Assembly (NCBI GenBank): GCA_019118935.1
Contig: DWXY01000042.1
Location: 1 to 59,085, forward strand
Direction of reading: 5' to 3'
DNA from: Candidatus Oscillibacter pullicola
GTDB taxonomy: Bacteria > Bacillota > Clostridia > Oscillospirales > Oscillospiraceae
Length of the DNA stretch: 59,085 bases
Part shown: piece after piece, positions 17,761-25,995 of the stretch
How positions within the stretch are numbered: position 1 is the first letter of the stretch
Layout of the letters: each line of letters opens with the position of its first letter
Translations under genes and position numbers: made by a program
Notes under the pieces: generated by a model
The model's input: the letters and a program-made list of their open reading frames with translations, nothing else
Databases searched by the model: none
What the model was told of the DNA's origin: nothing

Positions 17761-17809
17761 GAGGGAGACACGGAAAAGTCCTCCACGGGGGAAATTCTGC
17801 TGTCTGCTG

Positions 17810-17844
17810 AAAAAGACCGCCCCGGCAGCCGAAGCCGCCGGGGC
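17810..17844 (-). terminator. Terminator after rsfS
   Basis: A GC-rich 11-bp stem with one mismatch (17819-17829 with 17834-17844), tetraloop CGAA read on the plus strand, then a U run on the minus strand (17810-17814). It ends the yhbY-to-rsfS operon just before the leuS promoter. Confidence 0.8.
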
Positions 17845-17851
17845 CGGCCCC

Positions 17852-18214
17852 TCAGTTTTCCGTCAGGACGCCGCTCAGGTCCACCGGCTTGCCGTCGTGC
17901 CAGAGCCGCTCCAGCGAATAGAACTCCCGGGCCTCGGCGGAGAACACGTGGACCACCACGCAGCCGTAGTCCAGCAGGACCCAGGTGCCGTCCCGGTAGC
18001 CCTCCCGGCGGAGAGGATCCTCCCCTGCCTGCTCCTTCATGGCCTTCTCCACCGCGCCGCACAGGGCGTTGATCTGGGTGTTGGAATTGCCGGTGGCGAT
18101 GACGAAGTAGTCCGCCAGGGTGGTCTGCTCCGTGATCTCGATGGCGGCGATGTCGCCGCCCTTTTTTTCGTCCAGGGCTTTGGCCGCGATCAGGGCCATC
18201 TCTTTCGGTGTCAT
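17852..18214 (-). CDS. rsfS: Ribosome silencing factor RsfS
   Basis: 120 residues from the ATG at 18214 (AAAGGATGA site 4 nt upstream). The DUF143 family features are clear: TPKEMALIAAKALDEKKGGDI, TLADYFVIATGNSNTQI and WVLLDYGCVVVHVFSAEAREFYSLERLW. RsfS binds ribosomal protein uL14 and blocks subunit joining when nutrients run low. Its place after nadD-yqeK and the LCP genes is the common Firmicute arrangement. Last gene of the operon. Confidence 0.95.
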   Translation of the reverse strand: MTPKEMALIAAKALDEKKGGDIAAIEITEQTTLADYFVIATGNSNTQINALCGAVEKAMKEQAGEDPLRREGYRDGTWVLLDYGCVVVHVFSAEAREFYSLERLWHDGKPVDLSGVLTEN

Positions 18215-18259
18215 GGACTCATCCTTTCTGGTCATTTGAATCTGCGGCATGTCTGCCGC

Positions 18260-19894
18260 TCAGCTTACAATGATAAACCCGTCGTCCGGGGCCGTGGTGC
18301 CGCCGTCGGACGTGCCGGGGTCCCCAGGCGCCGTCTCACCGTCAGACAGCTGGGAATCCGGCGTCTCCGGGGCGGTCCCGCCGCTCTCGCCTGCCGCCGG
18401 GTCTCCGCTGCCGCCCGGGATCTGGCCGATCACCTGTCCCGTGCCGGGATCCAGGATCTGCCCGGTGCCGGGGTCGATGATGCCGCCGGTCTCCGGGTCG
18501 ATCAGGTCTCCCGTGTCCGGATCGATGATCCCCGTGCCGGGATCCATGGCTCCGCCGGGATCCGTGATCTCCCCACCGCCGGGCGTCCCGGTCTCCCCGC
18601 CGGTCTCCGGCGCTCCGGCATCAGGGTCGGTCCCGGTGCCGGTCTCACCCTCCGGGGGCGTCTCCTCCTCCGGCTCCTGGGGCGTCCACTGGGCCTGCCA
18701 GTAGGACCGGGGATGGGTGGCGTTGCTGTCTTCCACATGGCCGGTGGAGGAACTGACGGAGCCGTCGCTGTTCACGGTCATCATATCCAGATCGCTGCGG
18801 GTAAATACCTCGGCATAGGGGCTCAATTTGGTGTTCACCAGCTCCAGCAGTTCATTGGGATAGGGGGTCACATAAGAGGCCTCCGAGTATTCGCCGTTCG
18901 CCCTGCTGATAGACGCGCTGTAAGCATAAGCACTGCTGTTACCCGGCATGGTGACGAATTCCACGTTCTCCGCCTTCAGGCCACCTAAAAATGCGGCCTG
19001 CGCAAACCAGAGGATGTTTTGAAACGTCAGGTTTGTCTCCACATTGTCCTGAAATACCTGAATGAACTGCCGGACTTTCAGCACATTTTCCACTTTCAGC
19101 AGTTGCTCGACCATCGCCTTCAAAAACGCCTGCTGGGTCTTGATGCGGCCCACGTCTCCCTCCGGGTATCCCAGCGTCACACCGTTCTTGCGGTTGTCAT
19201 GGCGGTAACGGAGGACTTCCATGGCGTCCTCGCCCGTGAGCAGGCGATAGCCTTTCTCCTGATGGATATGGAGGTTTTGAAGAGGATCATCATAGTTCAT
19301 ATTCCGGGGCACATCGAACCAGACGCCGCCCATGGCGTCCACGATTTCACCCACGGCCTCCCACTCGATGATCACCTGATAATCCGGCTCAAAGCCCACC
19401 AGCTGGGAGATCTCCTTATACAGGGCCTGGATACCCCGGTCTCCGCCGCCATAGGTATTATAGACAGAGTTGATTTTCTTGATGTCCCAGGAGACATTCA
19501 CCATAGTGTCCCGGGGGATGGACATCACCGTGGCCTTCTGGTTGGTCACGTCGTAGCTGGCCAGCAGCATCGTGTCCGTGTTGCCGCCGCCCCCCGTGTC
19601 CCGGCCCAGGATCAGGACCGTATAGTAGTCCTGGCTCTTCCGCTCCCCATCGCTGCGGGGTCGGGTCCCCTCGCCCCAGTCGATCTCCTCCACCGGATCG
19701 GTGGGTTCTTCCGTCTCCTGGGGCTCTGTCTTGCCGGCGTTGAGGTCCGGCCGGACAAACAGGCTCTGCCAGGCCAGGACCCCCGCCAGAGCCACGGCCA
19801 GGACTGCGGCCGCGGCGATCAGCCCCTTCTGCCCCCTGGTCAGTCTGGACCTTCTCTTTGGGGGACGTCCTTTTCCATCCATCTGGTCCGCCAT
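18260..19894 (-). CDS. LCP (LytR-CpsA-Psr) cell-wall ligase, paralogue 1
   Basis: 544 residues. A short basic cytoplasmic tail and one transmembrane helix (about 22-45) lead into an LCP catalytic domain (about 80-385) with LILGRDTGGGGNTDTMLLASYD and VMSIPRDTMV. LCP proteins transfer wall polymers such as teichoic acid or polysaccharide from lipid carrier to peptidoglycan. The C-terminal 140 residues are a Gly/Pro/Asp/Thr-rich tail with DPGTG-type repeats, ending in DDGFIIVS. The tail is probably disordered and wall-spanning. It follows the second LCP gene by 22 bp and precedes rsfS. Confidence 0.92.
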   Translation of the reverse strand: MADQMDGKGRPPKRRSRLTRGQKGLIAAAAVLAVALAGVLAWQSLFVRPDLNAGKTEPQETEEPTDPVEEIDWGEGTRPRSDGERKSQDYYTVLILGRDTGGGGNTDTMLLASYDVTNQKATVMSIPRDTMVNVSWDIKKINSVYNTYGGGDRGIQALYKEISQLVGFEPDYQVIIEWEAVGEIVDAMGGVWFDVPRNMNYDDPLQNLHIHQEKGYRLLTGEDAMEVLRYRHDNRKNGVTLGYPEGDVGRIKTQQAFLKAMVEQLLKVENVLKVRQFIQVFQDNVETNLTFQNILWFAQAAFLGGLKAENVEFVTMPGNSSAYAYSASISRANGEYSEASYVTPYPNELLELVNTKLSPYAEVFTRSDLDMMTVNSDGSVSSSTGHVEDSNATHPRSYWQAQWTPQEPEEETPPEGETGTGTDPDAGAPETGGETGTPGGGEITDPGGAMDPGTGIIDPDTGDLIDPETGGIIDPGTGQILDPGTGQVIGQIPGGSGDPAAGESGGTAPETPDSQLSDGETAPGDPGTSDGGTTAPDDGFIIVS

Positions 19895-19916
19895 GGTGCC
19901 ACCCCTTTTCCGTCGT

Positions 19917-21539
19917 TCAGCTCACGATGATAAAGCCGTCATCCGGAGCCTCTGCGGCAGCATCGCCGCCCGCATCTCCGGTGCCGGAGGTCTGGCTGTC
20001 TCCAGTGCCCGAATCGACCGTTCCTCCGCCTGCGTCGGGCGTGCCGCCGTCCGGAGTCCCGCTTGTGCTGGTGCCGGGATCGGTGATTCCGCCGGTGCCT
20101 GTGCCGGGGTCGGTGGTCCCTTCTCCGGTATCAGGTCCTGTGGTCCCGCCGCCGGTGCCGGGATCTGTCGTGCCGCCGTCGGGCGTTGTCCCCGTTCCGG
20201 GATCCGTCGTGCCGGTTCCCGGGTCTGTGGTCCCGCCCGTCCCCGGGTCCGTGGTTCCGCCGTCCGGCGTCACCGGCAGGCCGGTGTCCGGATCGATAGG
20301 ATTGCCGTTCTCATCCACCGTGGGCGTCTCCTCCTCCGGCTTGCTGGGCGTGGTGGGCTTCACCGGCGGCTGGGCCGCCCGGCTGTCCTCTACATGGCCG
20401 GTGGACGAGCTGATGCTGCCGTCAGAGTTGACGGACATGATGTCCAGGTCGCTGAGGGTGAAAACTTCCATATAGGGGCTCAGCTTGGTGTTCACCAGCT
20501 CCAGCAGCTCATCCGCATCAGGCACCACGTAGGATTGATAGTTGTGATAGGTGCGGCTCCAGCAGGAGGCGGTCCGGTTGGGCATGGTGACAAACTCCAC
20601 GTTCTCCATGCTCAGCCCGCCCAGGATCGCCTGCTGGGCGAACCACAGGATGTTCTGGAAGCTCAGGTCCGTCTCCACGTTGTTCTGGAACACCCGGATG
20701 AACTGATTGATCTTGGTGATGTTCCCGATCTTCAGCAGCTGGTCCACCATGGCAGTCAGAAACGCCTGCTGGGTCTTGATGCGCCCCAGGTCGCCGTCCG
20801 GATAGCCGTAGCGCATGTCGTTGTCGTGGCGGTAGCGGAGCACCTGCATGGCGTCGTCGCCGGAGAGCAGGCGGTAGCCCTTCTCCTGGTGGATGTGAAG
20901 ATCCTGATAGGGATCGTCGTAGTTCATGTTCCGGGGCACGTCGAACCAGACGCCGCCCATGGCGTCCACGATCTGGCCCACGGCCTCCCACTCCACGACC
21001 ACCTGATAGTCCGGCTCAAAGCCCACCAGCTGGGCGATCTCCTTATAGAGATACTGGATGCCCCGGTCTCCGCCGCCATAGTAGTTATACACGGAGTTGA
21101 TGCGCTTGATGTCCCAGGACACGTTCACCATGGTGTCCCGGGGGATGGACATCACCGTGGCCTTCTGGTTGGTCACATCGTAGCTGGCCAGCAGCATCGT
21201 GTCCGTGTTGCCGCCGCCCCCCGTGTCCCGGCCCAGAATCAGAACCGTGTAATAGTCCTCGCTCTTCCGCTCCCCGTCGCTGCGGGGACGGGTCCCTTCG
21301 CCCCAGTCGATCTCCTCTTCCTGGGTCCCGCTGTCCGCATCCGCGTTCTTGTCCGGCAGATCCGGCCGGATGAACAGGCTCTGGCAGGCCACCACCGCGA
21401 TCAGCACGATGGCCAGCACTACGGCCACCGCGATCAGCAGCTTCTGCTGCCGGGTCAGGCGGCTCGGTTTCTTCGGCTTCTTGGGTCTGCTCTTTTTCGG
21501 CGTCCCGCCCGCCAGATGCTTTCCGTTTTCTCTGTCCAC
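19917..21539 (-). CDS. LCP (LytR-CpsA-Psr) cell-wall ligase, paralogue 2
   Basis: 540 residues from a GTG start. Same plan as its neighbour: basic tail, one transmembrane helix (about 28-50), an LCP domain with the same RDTGGGGNTDTML and SIPRDTMVN motifs, then a long TDPGTGT-type repeat tail ending in DDGFIIVS. The catalytic domains of the two are very similar, so this is a tandem duplication, while the tails have diverged in repeat content. It starts 8 bp after the nadD-yqeK stop, so it is in the same operon. Confidence 0.92.
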   Translation of the reverse strand: MDRENGKHLAGGTPKKSRPKKPKKPSRLTRQQKLLIAVAVVLAIVLIAVVACQSLFIRPDLPDKNADADSGTQEEEIDWGEGTRPRSDGERKSEDYYTVLILGRDTGGGGNTDTMLLASYDVTNQKATVMSIPRDTMVNVSWDIKRINSVYNYYGGGDRGIQYLYKEIAQLVGFEPDYQVVVEWEAVGQIVDAMGGVWFDVPRNMNYDDPYQDLHIHQEKGYRLLSGDDAMQVLRYRHDNDMRYGYPDGDLGRIKTQQAFLTAMVDQLLKIGNITKINQFIRVFQNNVETDLSFQNILWFAQQAILGGLSMENVEFVTMPNRTASCWSRTYHNYQSYVVPDADELLELVNTKLSPYMEVFTLSDLDIMSVNSDGSISSSTGHVEDSRAAQPPVKPTTPSKPEEETPTVDENGNPIDPDTGLPVTPDGGTTDPGTGGTTDPGTGTTDPGTGTTPDGGTTDPGTGGGTTGPDTGEGTTDPGTGTGGITDPGTSTSGTPDGGTPDAGGGTVDSGTGDSQTSGTGDAGGDAAAEAPDDGFIIVS

Positions 21540-21546
21540 TGTCTCT

Positions 21547-22737
21547 CTATCCTTTCAATGCGTCCCGCGCCTCAATGGTGGCGTGGTGCACAGGGTTTCC
21601 CATTTCGGTCATCTCTTCGATGGTCATCTCCAGGCCCATCAGCAGGCCCTCGTCCAGGTCTTTATAACACACAGCGCGGAGTTTGTCTACCCCCGGAAAA
21701 TTCCGGGAGGGTTCGATATAATCCGCCAGATAGATCACTTTTTCCAGCAGGGTCATGTGGGCATGGCCCGTGGTGTGCCACCAGATGGCGTTGTAGATTT
21801 CATCGTCCACGCCGAACACGTCCCGGGCGATGGCGGCGCCGGTCTTGGCGTGGAGAAGCTTCAGAGCCTTCTGCTCCAGCTCGTCCAGCTGGATGCCGTA
21901 CCGGCCGCACAGTTCCAGCTGCTCCTCCATGTTCAGCTTTTTCGTGCAGTCGTGCAGCAGTGCCGCCACCCGGGCCTTCTCCACATCGGCGCCGTACCGC
22001 TCCGCCAGACGGATGGCCTCCTGCTCCGTGCCCAGCACGTGGGGGATGCGCTTGTTTTTCAAATAGCTCAGGGCCACCGGCCGCAGCTCTCGCAGGGGCA
22101 GGCGCTTCAAGTCTGCCCGAGTGCCGTACAGCCCCTCCCGCAGGATATAGCCGTACACCGCCGGCGGCAGGAGATTCGCGCCCTCCCCCTTCGCCAGCAT
22201 GGCCCGCAGGTCTGTGGAGGACACGTCCACCACGCCGGGGATGGTGAGGGTGAAGATCCGGGCCTGGGGATACGTCCGGTACAGATAGTCCCGCTGGACG
22301 GAGAACAGCTCCTCCGTGTCCGCCTCCGTTCGGCCGAAGGCGGCAATCCCCGCCAGGGACAGGATCTTCCCCGCCTCATGCCAGGTCTGGATGGTGAGGA
22401 ACATGTCCGTTCCCACCAGCAGCCACAGCTCGTCCTCCGGGTACCGCTCCTTCAGCTGGGTCAGGGTGTCGGAGGTATAGCTCCGTCCCGTCCGCTTCAG
22501 CTCCAGATCCAGCACCTGGACCCGGTCCCCCAGGCCCAGCTGCTCCCCCGCCAGGCGGGTCATCTCAAGCCGCTGTTCCGGAGTGGGGCTGCCCGCCGGC
22601 AGCGCCTTGTGGGGCGGCTCCCGGTCCGGGACCAGCAGCAGCAGGTCCAGCTTCAGCAGCTCGAATACCGCCCGGGCCGCGGTCACATGGCCCAGGTGGG
22701 GCGGGTTGAACGTCCCGCCGTAAACGCCGATCTTCAT
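21547..22737 (-). CDS. nadD: NadD-YqeK fusion: nicotinate-nucleotide adenylyltransferase with HD hydrolase domain
   Basis: 396 residues. Residues 1-200 are NadD: GGTFNPPHLGH (7-17), PPHK (41-44) and SSTDLR (173-178), which adenylates nicotinate mononucleotide to give deamido-NAD. Residues about 215-396 are a YqeK-type HD domain with LLHDCTKK (HD at 262-263), LLHAKTGA and WWHTTGH. YqeK enzymes hydrolyse diadenosine tetraphosphate. In most Firmicutes the two are adjacent separate genes; here they are one reading frame with no frameshift. The gene lies between GNAT (14 bp) and the LCP gene (8 bp). Confidence 0.94.
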   Translation of the reverse strand: MKIGVYGGTFNPPHLGHVTAARAVFELLKLDLLLLVPDREPPHKALPAGSPTPEQRLEMTRLAGEQLGLGDRVQVLDLELKRTGRSYTSDTLTQLKERYPEDELWLLVGTDMFLTIQTWHEAGKILSLAGIAAFGRTEADTEELFSVQRDYLYRTYPQARIFTLTIPGVVDVSSTDLRAMLAKGEGANLLPPAVYGYILREGLYGTRADLKRLPLRELRPVALSYLKNKRIPHVLGTEQEAIRLAERYGADVEKARVAALLHDCTKKLNMEEQLELCGRYGIQLDELEQKALKLLHAKTGAAIARDVFGVDDEIYNAIWWHTTGHAHMTLLEKVIYLADYIEPSRNFPGVDKLRAVCYKDLDEGLLMGLEMTIEEMTEMGNPVHHATIEARDALKG

Positions 22738-22750
22738 ACGCGATTCCTCT

Positions 22751-23239
22751 TCATGGTTCAGATTTTTCCGCCGGAAGCTCCAGCTCCATCTCGTCGTCCG
22801 TGGCGGTGAAGCCGTACCGCTGATACAGCGGGCGGCCCATGGCGGTGGCGTGGAGGGAAACTGTCAAACAGCCCCGCTCACGGGCCGCCGCCGTAAGGAG
22901 ATCCAGCATCCGCCATGCGATCCCCCGGCCCCGGAAGGCGGGATCCGTCCAGATGTTCATGATATGGCCGGACAGGCCAGCGGGGTTGTGATAGGAGGGC
23001 ATCTCCCGGCGGAGGTCCAGGCCGCCGGTGGCGGCCAGCCGCTCTCCCGCCAGCGCCAGAAATGCGATGTGGCCGCCGGACGCCAGGGCCTGGCAGTAGT
23101 AATCCCAGACCGCATCCGGCAGCTCCTGCGGCAGCGGCGCCGTCTCCGAAAGGTGCCGGTAGGTCCGGATGGCCCGGAGGCGGCTCTCCGTCAAAAGCTC
23201 CAGATCCCCGATCCCGGCGGTGCGGAACGTCAGTTCCAT
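22751..23239 (-). CDS. GNAT family N-acetyltransferase
   Basis: 162 residues with the acetyl-CoA loop in IMNIWTDPAFRGRGIAWRMLDLL, the classical RGxGI pattern, followed by SLHATAMGRPLYQRYGF, typical of GNAT motif B. The substrate is unknown. It is translated from a GGGGAGGTG site and lies in the yhbY-to-rsfS operon. Confidence 0.88.
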   Translation of the reverse strand: MELTFRTAGIGDLELLTESRLRAIRTYRHLSETAPLPQELPDAVWDYYCQALASGGHIAFLALAGERLAATGGLDLRREMPSYHNPAGLSGHIMNIWTDPAFRGRGIAWRMLDLLTAAARERGCLTVSLHATAMGRPLYQRYGFTATDDEMELELPAEKSEP

Positions 23240-23255
23240 CAGGCACCTCCCCGGG

Positions 23256-23585
23256 TCACTGGGGGCGCTTCTTTGCCGGCTTCACCAGCTGGATGCGCTT
23301 CTCCCTGGGCTTGGAGTGGCTCTCCCGGTACAGCACGAACTTCGTGCCGATGACCTGCACCACCTCGCTGCGGGTGGCCTTGGCCAGCTCCTCCGCGGCG
23401 GTGCGGGCGTCGTAGTCGATATTGTTGTCCAGCACCCGGCCCTTGATGAGCTCCCGGGCCTCCAGAGCGTCATCCACCTGCTTGATGAGGTTTTCCCCGA
23501 TGCCGTCCTTGCCCACCTGCAGGATCGTGTCGATGCTGTTGGCCAGGCCCCGCAGCTGGGCCCGCTGTTTGCTTGTCAGTTCCAT
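23256..23585 (-). CDS. yhbY: YhbY-type CRM-domain RNA-binding protein
   Basis: 109 residues. The CRM domain has LTSKQRAQLRGLANSI, ILQVGKDGIGENLIKQVDDALEARELIKGRVL and VVQVIGTKFVLYRES, with the GxxG-like loop. YhbY associates with pre-50S particles in ribosome assembly. It is the first gene of a six-gene operon ending with rsfS. Confidence 0.93.
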   Translation of the reverse strand: MELTSKQRAQLRGLANSIDTILQVGKDGIGENLIKQVDDALEARELIKGRVLDNNIDYDARTAAEELAKATRSEVVQVIGTKFVLYRESHSKPREKRIQLVKPAKKRPQ

Positions 23586-23681
23586 ATCGTTCCTTTCATG
23601 GGTCCTGTCGGGCCCTGTCGTTTTCCATTTTGTCTCCCGCCGGAAATCCTCCGCTCCAGGGGGACTTTTTCTTTATAGACG

Positions 23682-24272
23682 CTATTTTTTCAAATAAGTT
23701 GCCAGTTTCTCCGAAAATGTCCGCAGGGCTTTTCCTCTATGGGAGACGGCGCTCTTCTCTTCCGCTGTCAGTTGGCCGAAGGTCTTGCCCTTCTCCGGCA
23801 CCAAGAACACCGGGTCGTAGCCAAAGCCCTCCGTCCCCATGGGGGCAAAGGCGATGGCGCCGTCGCAGCGGCCCTCCGCCGTCAGCTCGTCCCCGTTGGG
23901 GAAGGCACAGGCGATGGCGCAGGCGAAGTGGGCCGCCCGGGTGGTCTGTCCCCGCATGTTCTGCAGCAGCAGGGTATACCGCCCCCGGTCATCCAGCCCC
24001 TCCCCGCCGTAGCGGGCGGAATACACGCCGGGTCCTCCGTTCAGGGCGTCCACACAGAGGCCGGAGTCATCCGCGATGGCGGGCAGCCCGCTGGCCGCGC
24101 AGATGGCCTTGGCCTTCAGCATGGCGTTTTCCGCAAAGGTGGTGCCGGTCTCTTCCACGTCCACGGAGATGCCCGCGTCTGCGGGACTCACCACTTCCAC
24201 CCCCAGGCCGGAGAGGATATCCGCCATCTCCTTCAGCTTGCCGGGGTTATGGGTCGCCAGCACAAATTTCAT
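23682..24272 (-). CDS. rdgB: XTP/dITP diphosphatase (RdgB/HAM1)
   Basis: 196 residues. Family motifs are complete: FVLATHNPGKLKEM, TTFAENAMLKAKAIC, ADDSGLCVDALNG, GYDPVFLVPEKGKTFGQL and SHRGKAL. It removes deaminated purine nucleotides from the pool. Its ATG overlaps the stop of the upstream membrane-protein gene (ATGA), so the two are translationally coupled. The rph neighbourhood is a common arrangement. Confidence 0.95.
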   Translation of the reverse strand: MKFVLATHNPGKLKEMADILSGLGVEVVSPADAGISVDVEETGTTFAENAMLKAKAICAASGLPAIADDSGLCVDALNGGPGVYSARYGGEGLDDRGRYTLLLQNMRGQTTRAAHFACAIACAFPNGDELTAEGRCDGAIAFAPMGTEGFGYDPVFLVPEKGKTFGQLTAEEKSAVSHRGKALRTFSEKLATYLKK

Positions 24273-24556
24273 ACTGTTTCCTCCTTTTCCGCCGCCCGAT
24301 CCAGGCGCTTGTTCCGGATCGTCAGCACCAGGTCAATGGTGACCATGGTGATGTCCAGGATGTAAAAAGCCGCCACATAGGTGACATTTCCACTGATGAA
24401 CTTCCCCGCCAGGCCGCAGAGATAGCCCACGATGATGCACACCTCGAACCACAGGCTCTTGCCCTTTGCGGTGCGGGAGCGCACGGACTTTGCGATGTTG
24501 AAGGGCCAGGACAGGCCGAAGCAGATCAGCATGATCATCTCGAATACCTGCGCCAT
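24269..24556 (-). CDS. Small PQ-loop-like membrane protein
   Basis: 95 residues from the ATG at 24556, which has AAGGAG about 11 nt upstream; the ATG at 24565 overlaps that site. Three hydrophobic helices are visible. The segment CFGLSWPFNIAKSVRSRTAKGKS resembles the PQ-loop motif of SemiSWEET-type half-transporters. No function can be assigned. It lies between rph (31 bp) and rdgB (4-bp overlap). Confidence 0.8.
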   Translation of the reverse strand: MAQVFEMIMLICFGLSWPFNIAKSVRSRTAKGKSLWFEVCIIVGYLCGLAGKFISGNVTYVAAFYILDITMVTIDLVLTIRNKRLDRAAEKEETV

Positions 24557-24587
24557 GGAGACCATCTCCTTCTTTCAATTTATGGTT

Positions 24588-25304
24588 TTATCGCTTCAAA
24601 ATCTCCCGCTGGAGCTTCAGCAGCTCCCGGTTGCCCTTGGCGCACAGGCGCACCAGCTCCTGCTGCTCCTGAGGCGTGAAGGCCCGGCCCTCGCCCGTGC
24701 CCTGGAGCTCGATGATCTCCCCCAGCTCATTCATCACGCAGTTCAGGTCCACCTGGGCACGGCTATCCTCGCTGTACTGCAAATCCAGCATAAGGGTCTC
24801 TTCCACGATTCCCGCGGACACGCCGGTGACGAAGTGCCGGATGGGATCGGAGGCCAACACGCCCTCCTCCACCAGCTTCCGGCAGGCCAGGGCCAGCGCC
24901 ACAAAGCCGCCGGTGACGGAGGCGGTGCGGGTTCCGCCGTCTCCCTGGAGCACGTCGCAGTCGATGGTGATGGTGTGCTCTCCCAGCTTGTTCATGTCCA
25001 CAGCGGCCCGGAGGGACCGGCCCACCAGCCGCTGGATCTCCGCGCTGCGGGGCGAGAGCTTCAGCTTGGCGATGTCCCGCTTGCTGCGCTCCCGGTTGGC
25101 CCGGGGCAGCATGGAGTACTCCGCCGTCACCCAGCCGGTGCCCTCCGGCACATGGGGCGGCACCCGGTCCTCCACGCTGGCGCAGCAGAGGACCATGGTG
25201 TCGCCGCACTGGATGAGGCAGCTGCCCTCCGCGAATTTTACGAAATCAGGGGTGATCTTGATCGGGCGCAGCTCGTCGAACGCCCGTCCGTCCTGTCTGA
25301 TCAT
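24588..25304 (-). CDS. rph: Ribonuclease PH
   Basis: 238 residues with LRPIKITPDFVKFAEGSCLI, NRERSKRDIAKLKLSPRSAEIQRLVGRSLRA and DCDVLQGDGGTRTASVTGG, all characteristic. It trims tRNA 3' ends phosphorolytically. The C terminus is short compared with some orthologues but the catalytic core is whole. First gene of the rph-membrane protein-rdgB unit. Confidence 0.96.
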   Translation of the reverse strand: MIRQDGRAFDELRPIKITPDFVKFAEGSCLIQCGDTMVLCCASVEDRVPPHVPEGTGWVTAEYSMLPRANRERSKRDIAKLKLSPRSAEIQRLVGRSLRAAVDMNKLGEHTITIDCDVLQGDGGTRTASVTGGFVALALACRKLVEEGVLASDPIRHFVTGVSAGIVEETLMLDLQYSEDSRAQVDLNCVMNELGEIIELQGTGEGRAFTPQEQQELVRLCAKGNRELLKLQREILKR

Positions 25305-25995
25305 GATCTACATCTTCTTTCCTGAAAAGTTCCACAGGCGTTGGGCCGCCCGGGATCGTTCCACCCGCTTGGATGGAGAAAACAGCCATGCTGATGGCTG
25401 GGCAATACACCCCCCATTTTCTTTTCGGTCTTGCCGAAAAGAAAACGGGCCGTGCACGGTCCAAAAGAAAAGAACGCTTTTTGTCGCGCTCCGGCACCTT
25501 CGTGCCTCCGCGCTGTACGGGGGGCGGCGTGAGATGGTGCCTGCAGGTTCGTGATGGCTCCCCGACGGGCGCGGCGGGATGCGGTACAGGCTTGATGGCG
25601 GATTCCCGCGGCGCGGATGCGGAGGTCATCGGGTTGCAAGAACGCATTTGACCAGCTCCTCTTTCCGCGCGTTCCGCTTCGCTACGCGCTACCCGGACGG
25701 TTGTGGGTGCCTGTACCGGCAGGCCGATGAGGGCATCGGCCCCTATGGATGGGTTGGGCCCCCTTCTTCTCTGTAGGGGCGGATGCCCTCATCCGCCCGT
25801 CGCACCAGCTCCCGCACGGGATAGCCAGCGGCAGCTACGGGGCCCCCGCCGCGGCCCGCGCGGTGGGGAAAGGAGAAGCAAGGGAGCGGGAGCAGTTTTC
25901 GCCGCAGGCGGAAACGAAGCTGAGCGGACTTTGCGACGACGCAATGGGGGCGCATCCCCTGTGGGAACAACCCCTGCGGGAGCAGGGATCTTCCC
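25305..25995 (-). other. Gene-free 690-bp region rich in hairpins
   Basis: I find no credible gene between the rph start and the ftsY stop: open frames have no ribosome binding site and no protein character. It contains a perfect 12-bp hairpin (25417-25428 with 25434-25445), a pair of imperfect 25-nt inverted arms built on GATGAGGGCATC (about 25722-25746 and 25775-25799), and a copy of the structured repeat at 25841-25942. Base composition is unlike coding DNA. Confidence 0.6.
25841..25942 (-). repeat. Structured intergenic repeat, copy C
   Basis: Read on the minus strand it starts GCGTCGTCGCA (25932-25942), then hairpin 1 (25895-25903 with 25907-25915, 9 bp with one GU pair), a pyrimidine-rich tail ending CTCCTTTCCCCAC, hairpin 2 (25849-25853 with 25859-25863), and ends GCGGGGGCCC. 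Copies at 27500-27611 and 54376-54480 share the flanks and differ in the stems. Copy C is downstream of ftsY in transcript orientation. Confidence 0.7.

Noticed and set aside
18380-18640. Tandem DNA repeat in the tails of the LCP genes as a separate repeat element
   Set aside because: It is coding sequence for DPGTG-type residues in frame; diversity follows codons, so I treat it as part of the protein.
25373-25651. Possible small gene of 92 codons in the rph-ftsY spacer
   Set aside because: No ribosome binding site, low-complexity translation, and it overlaps a 12-bp perfect hairpin; equal-length frames exist on the other strand.
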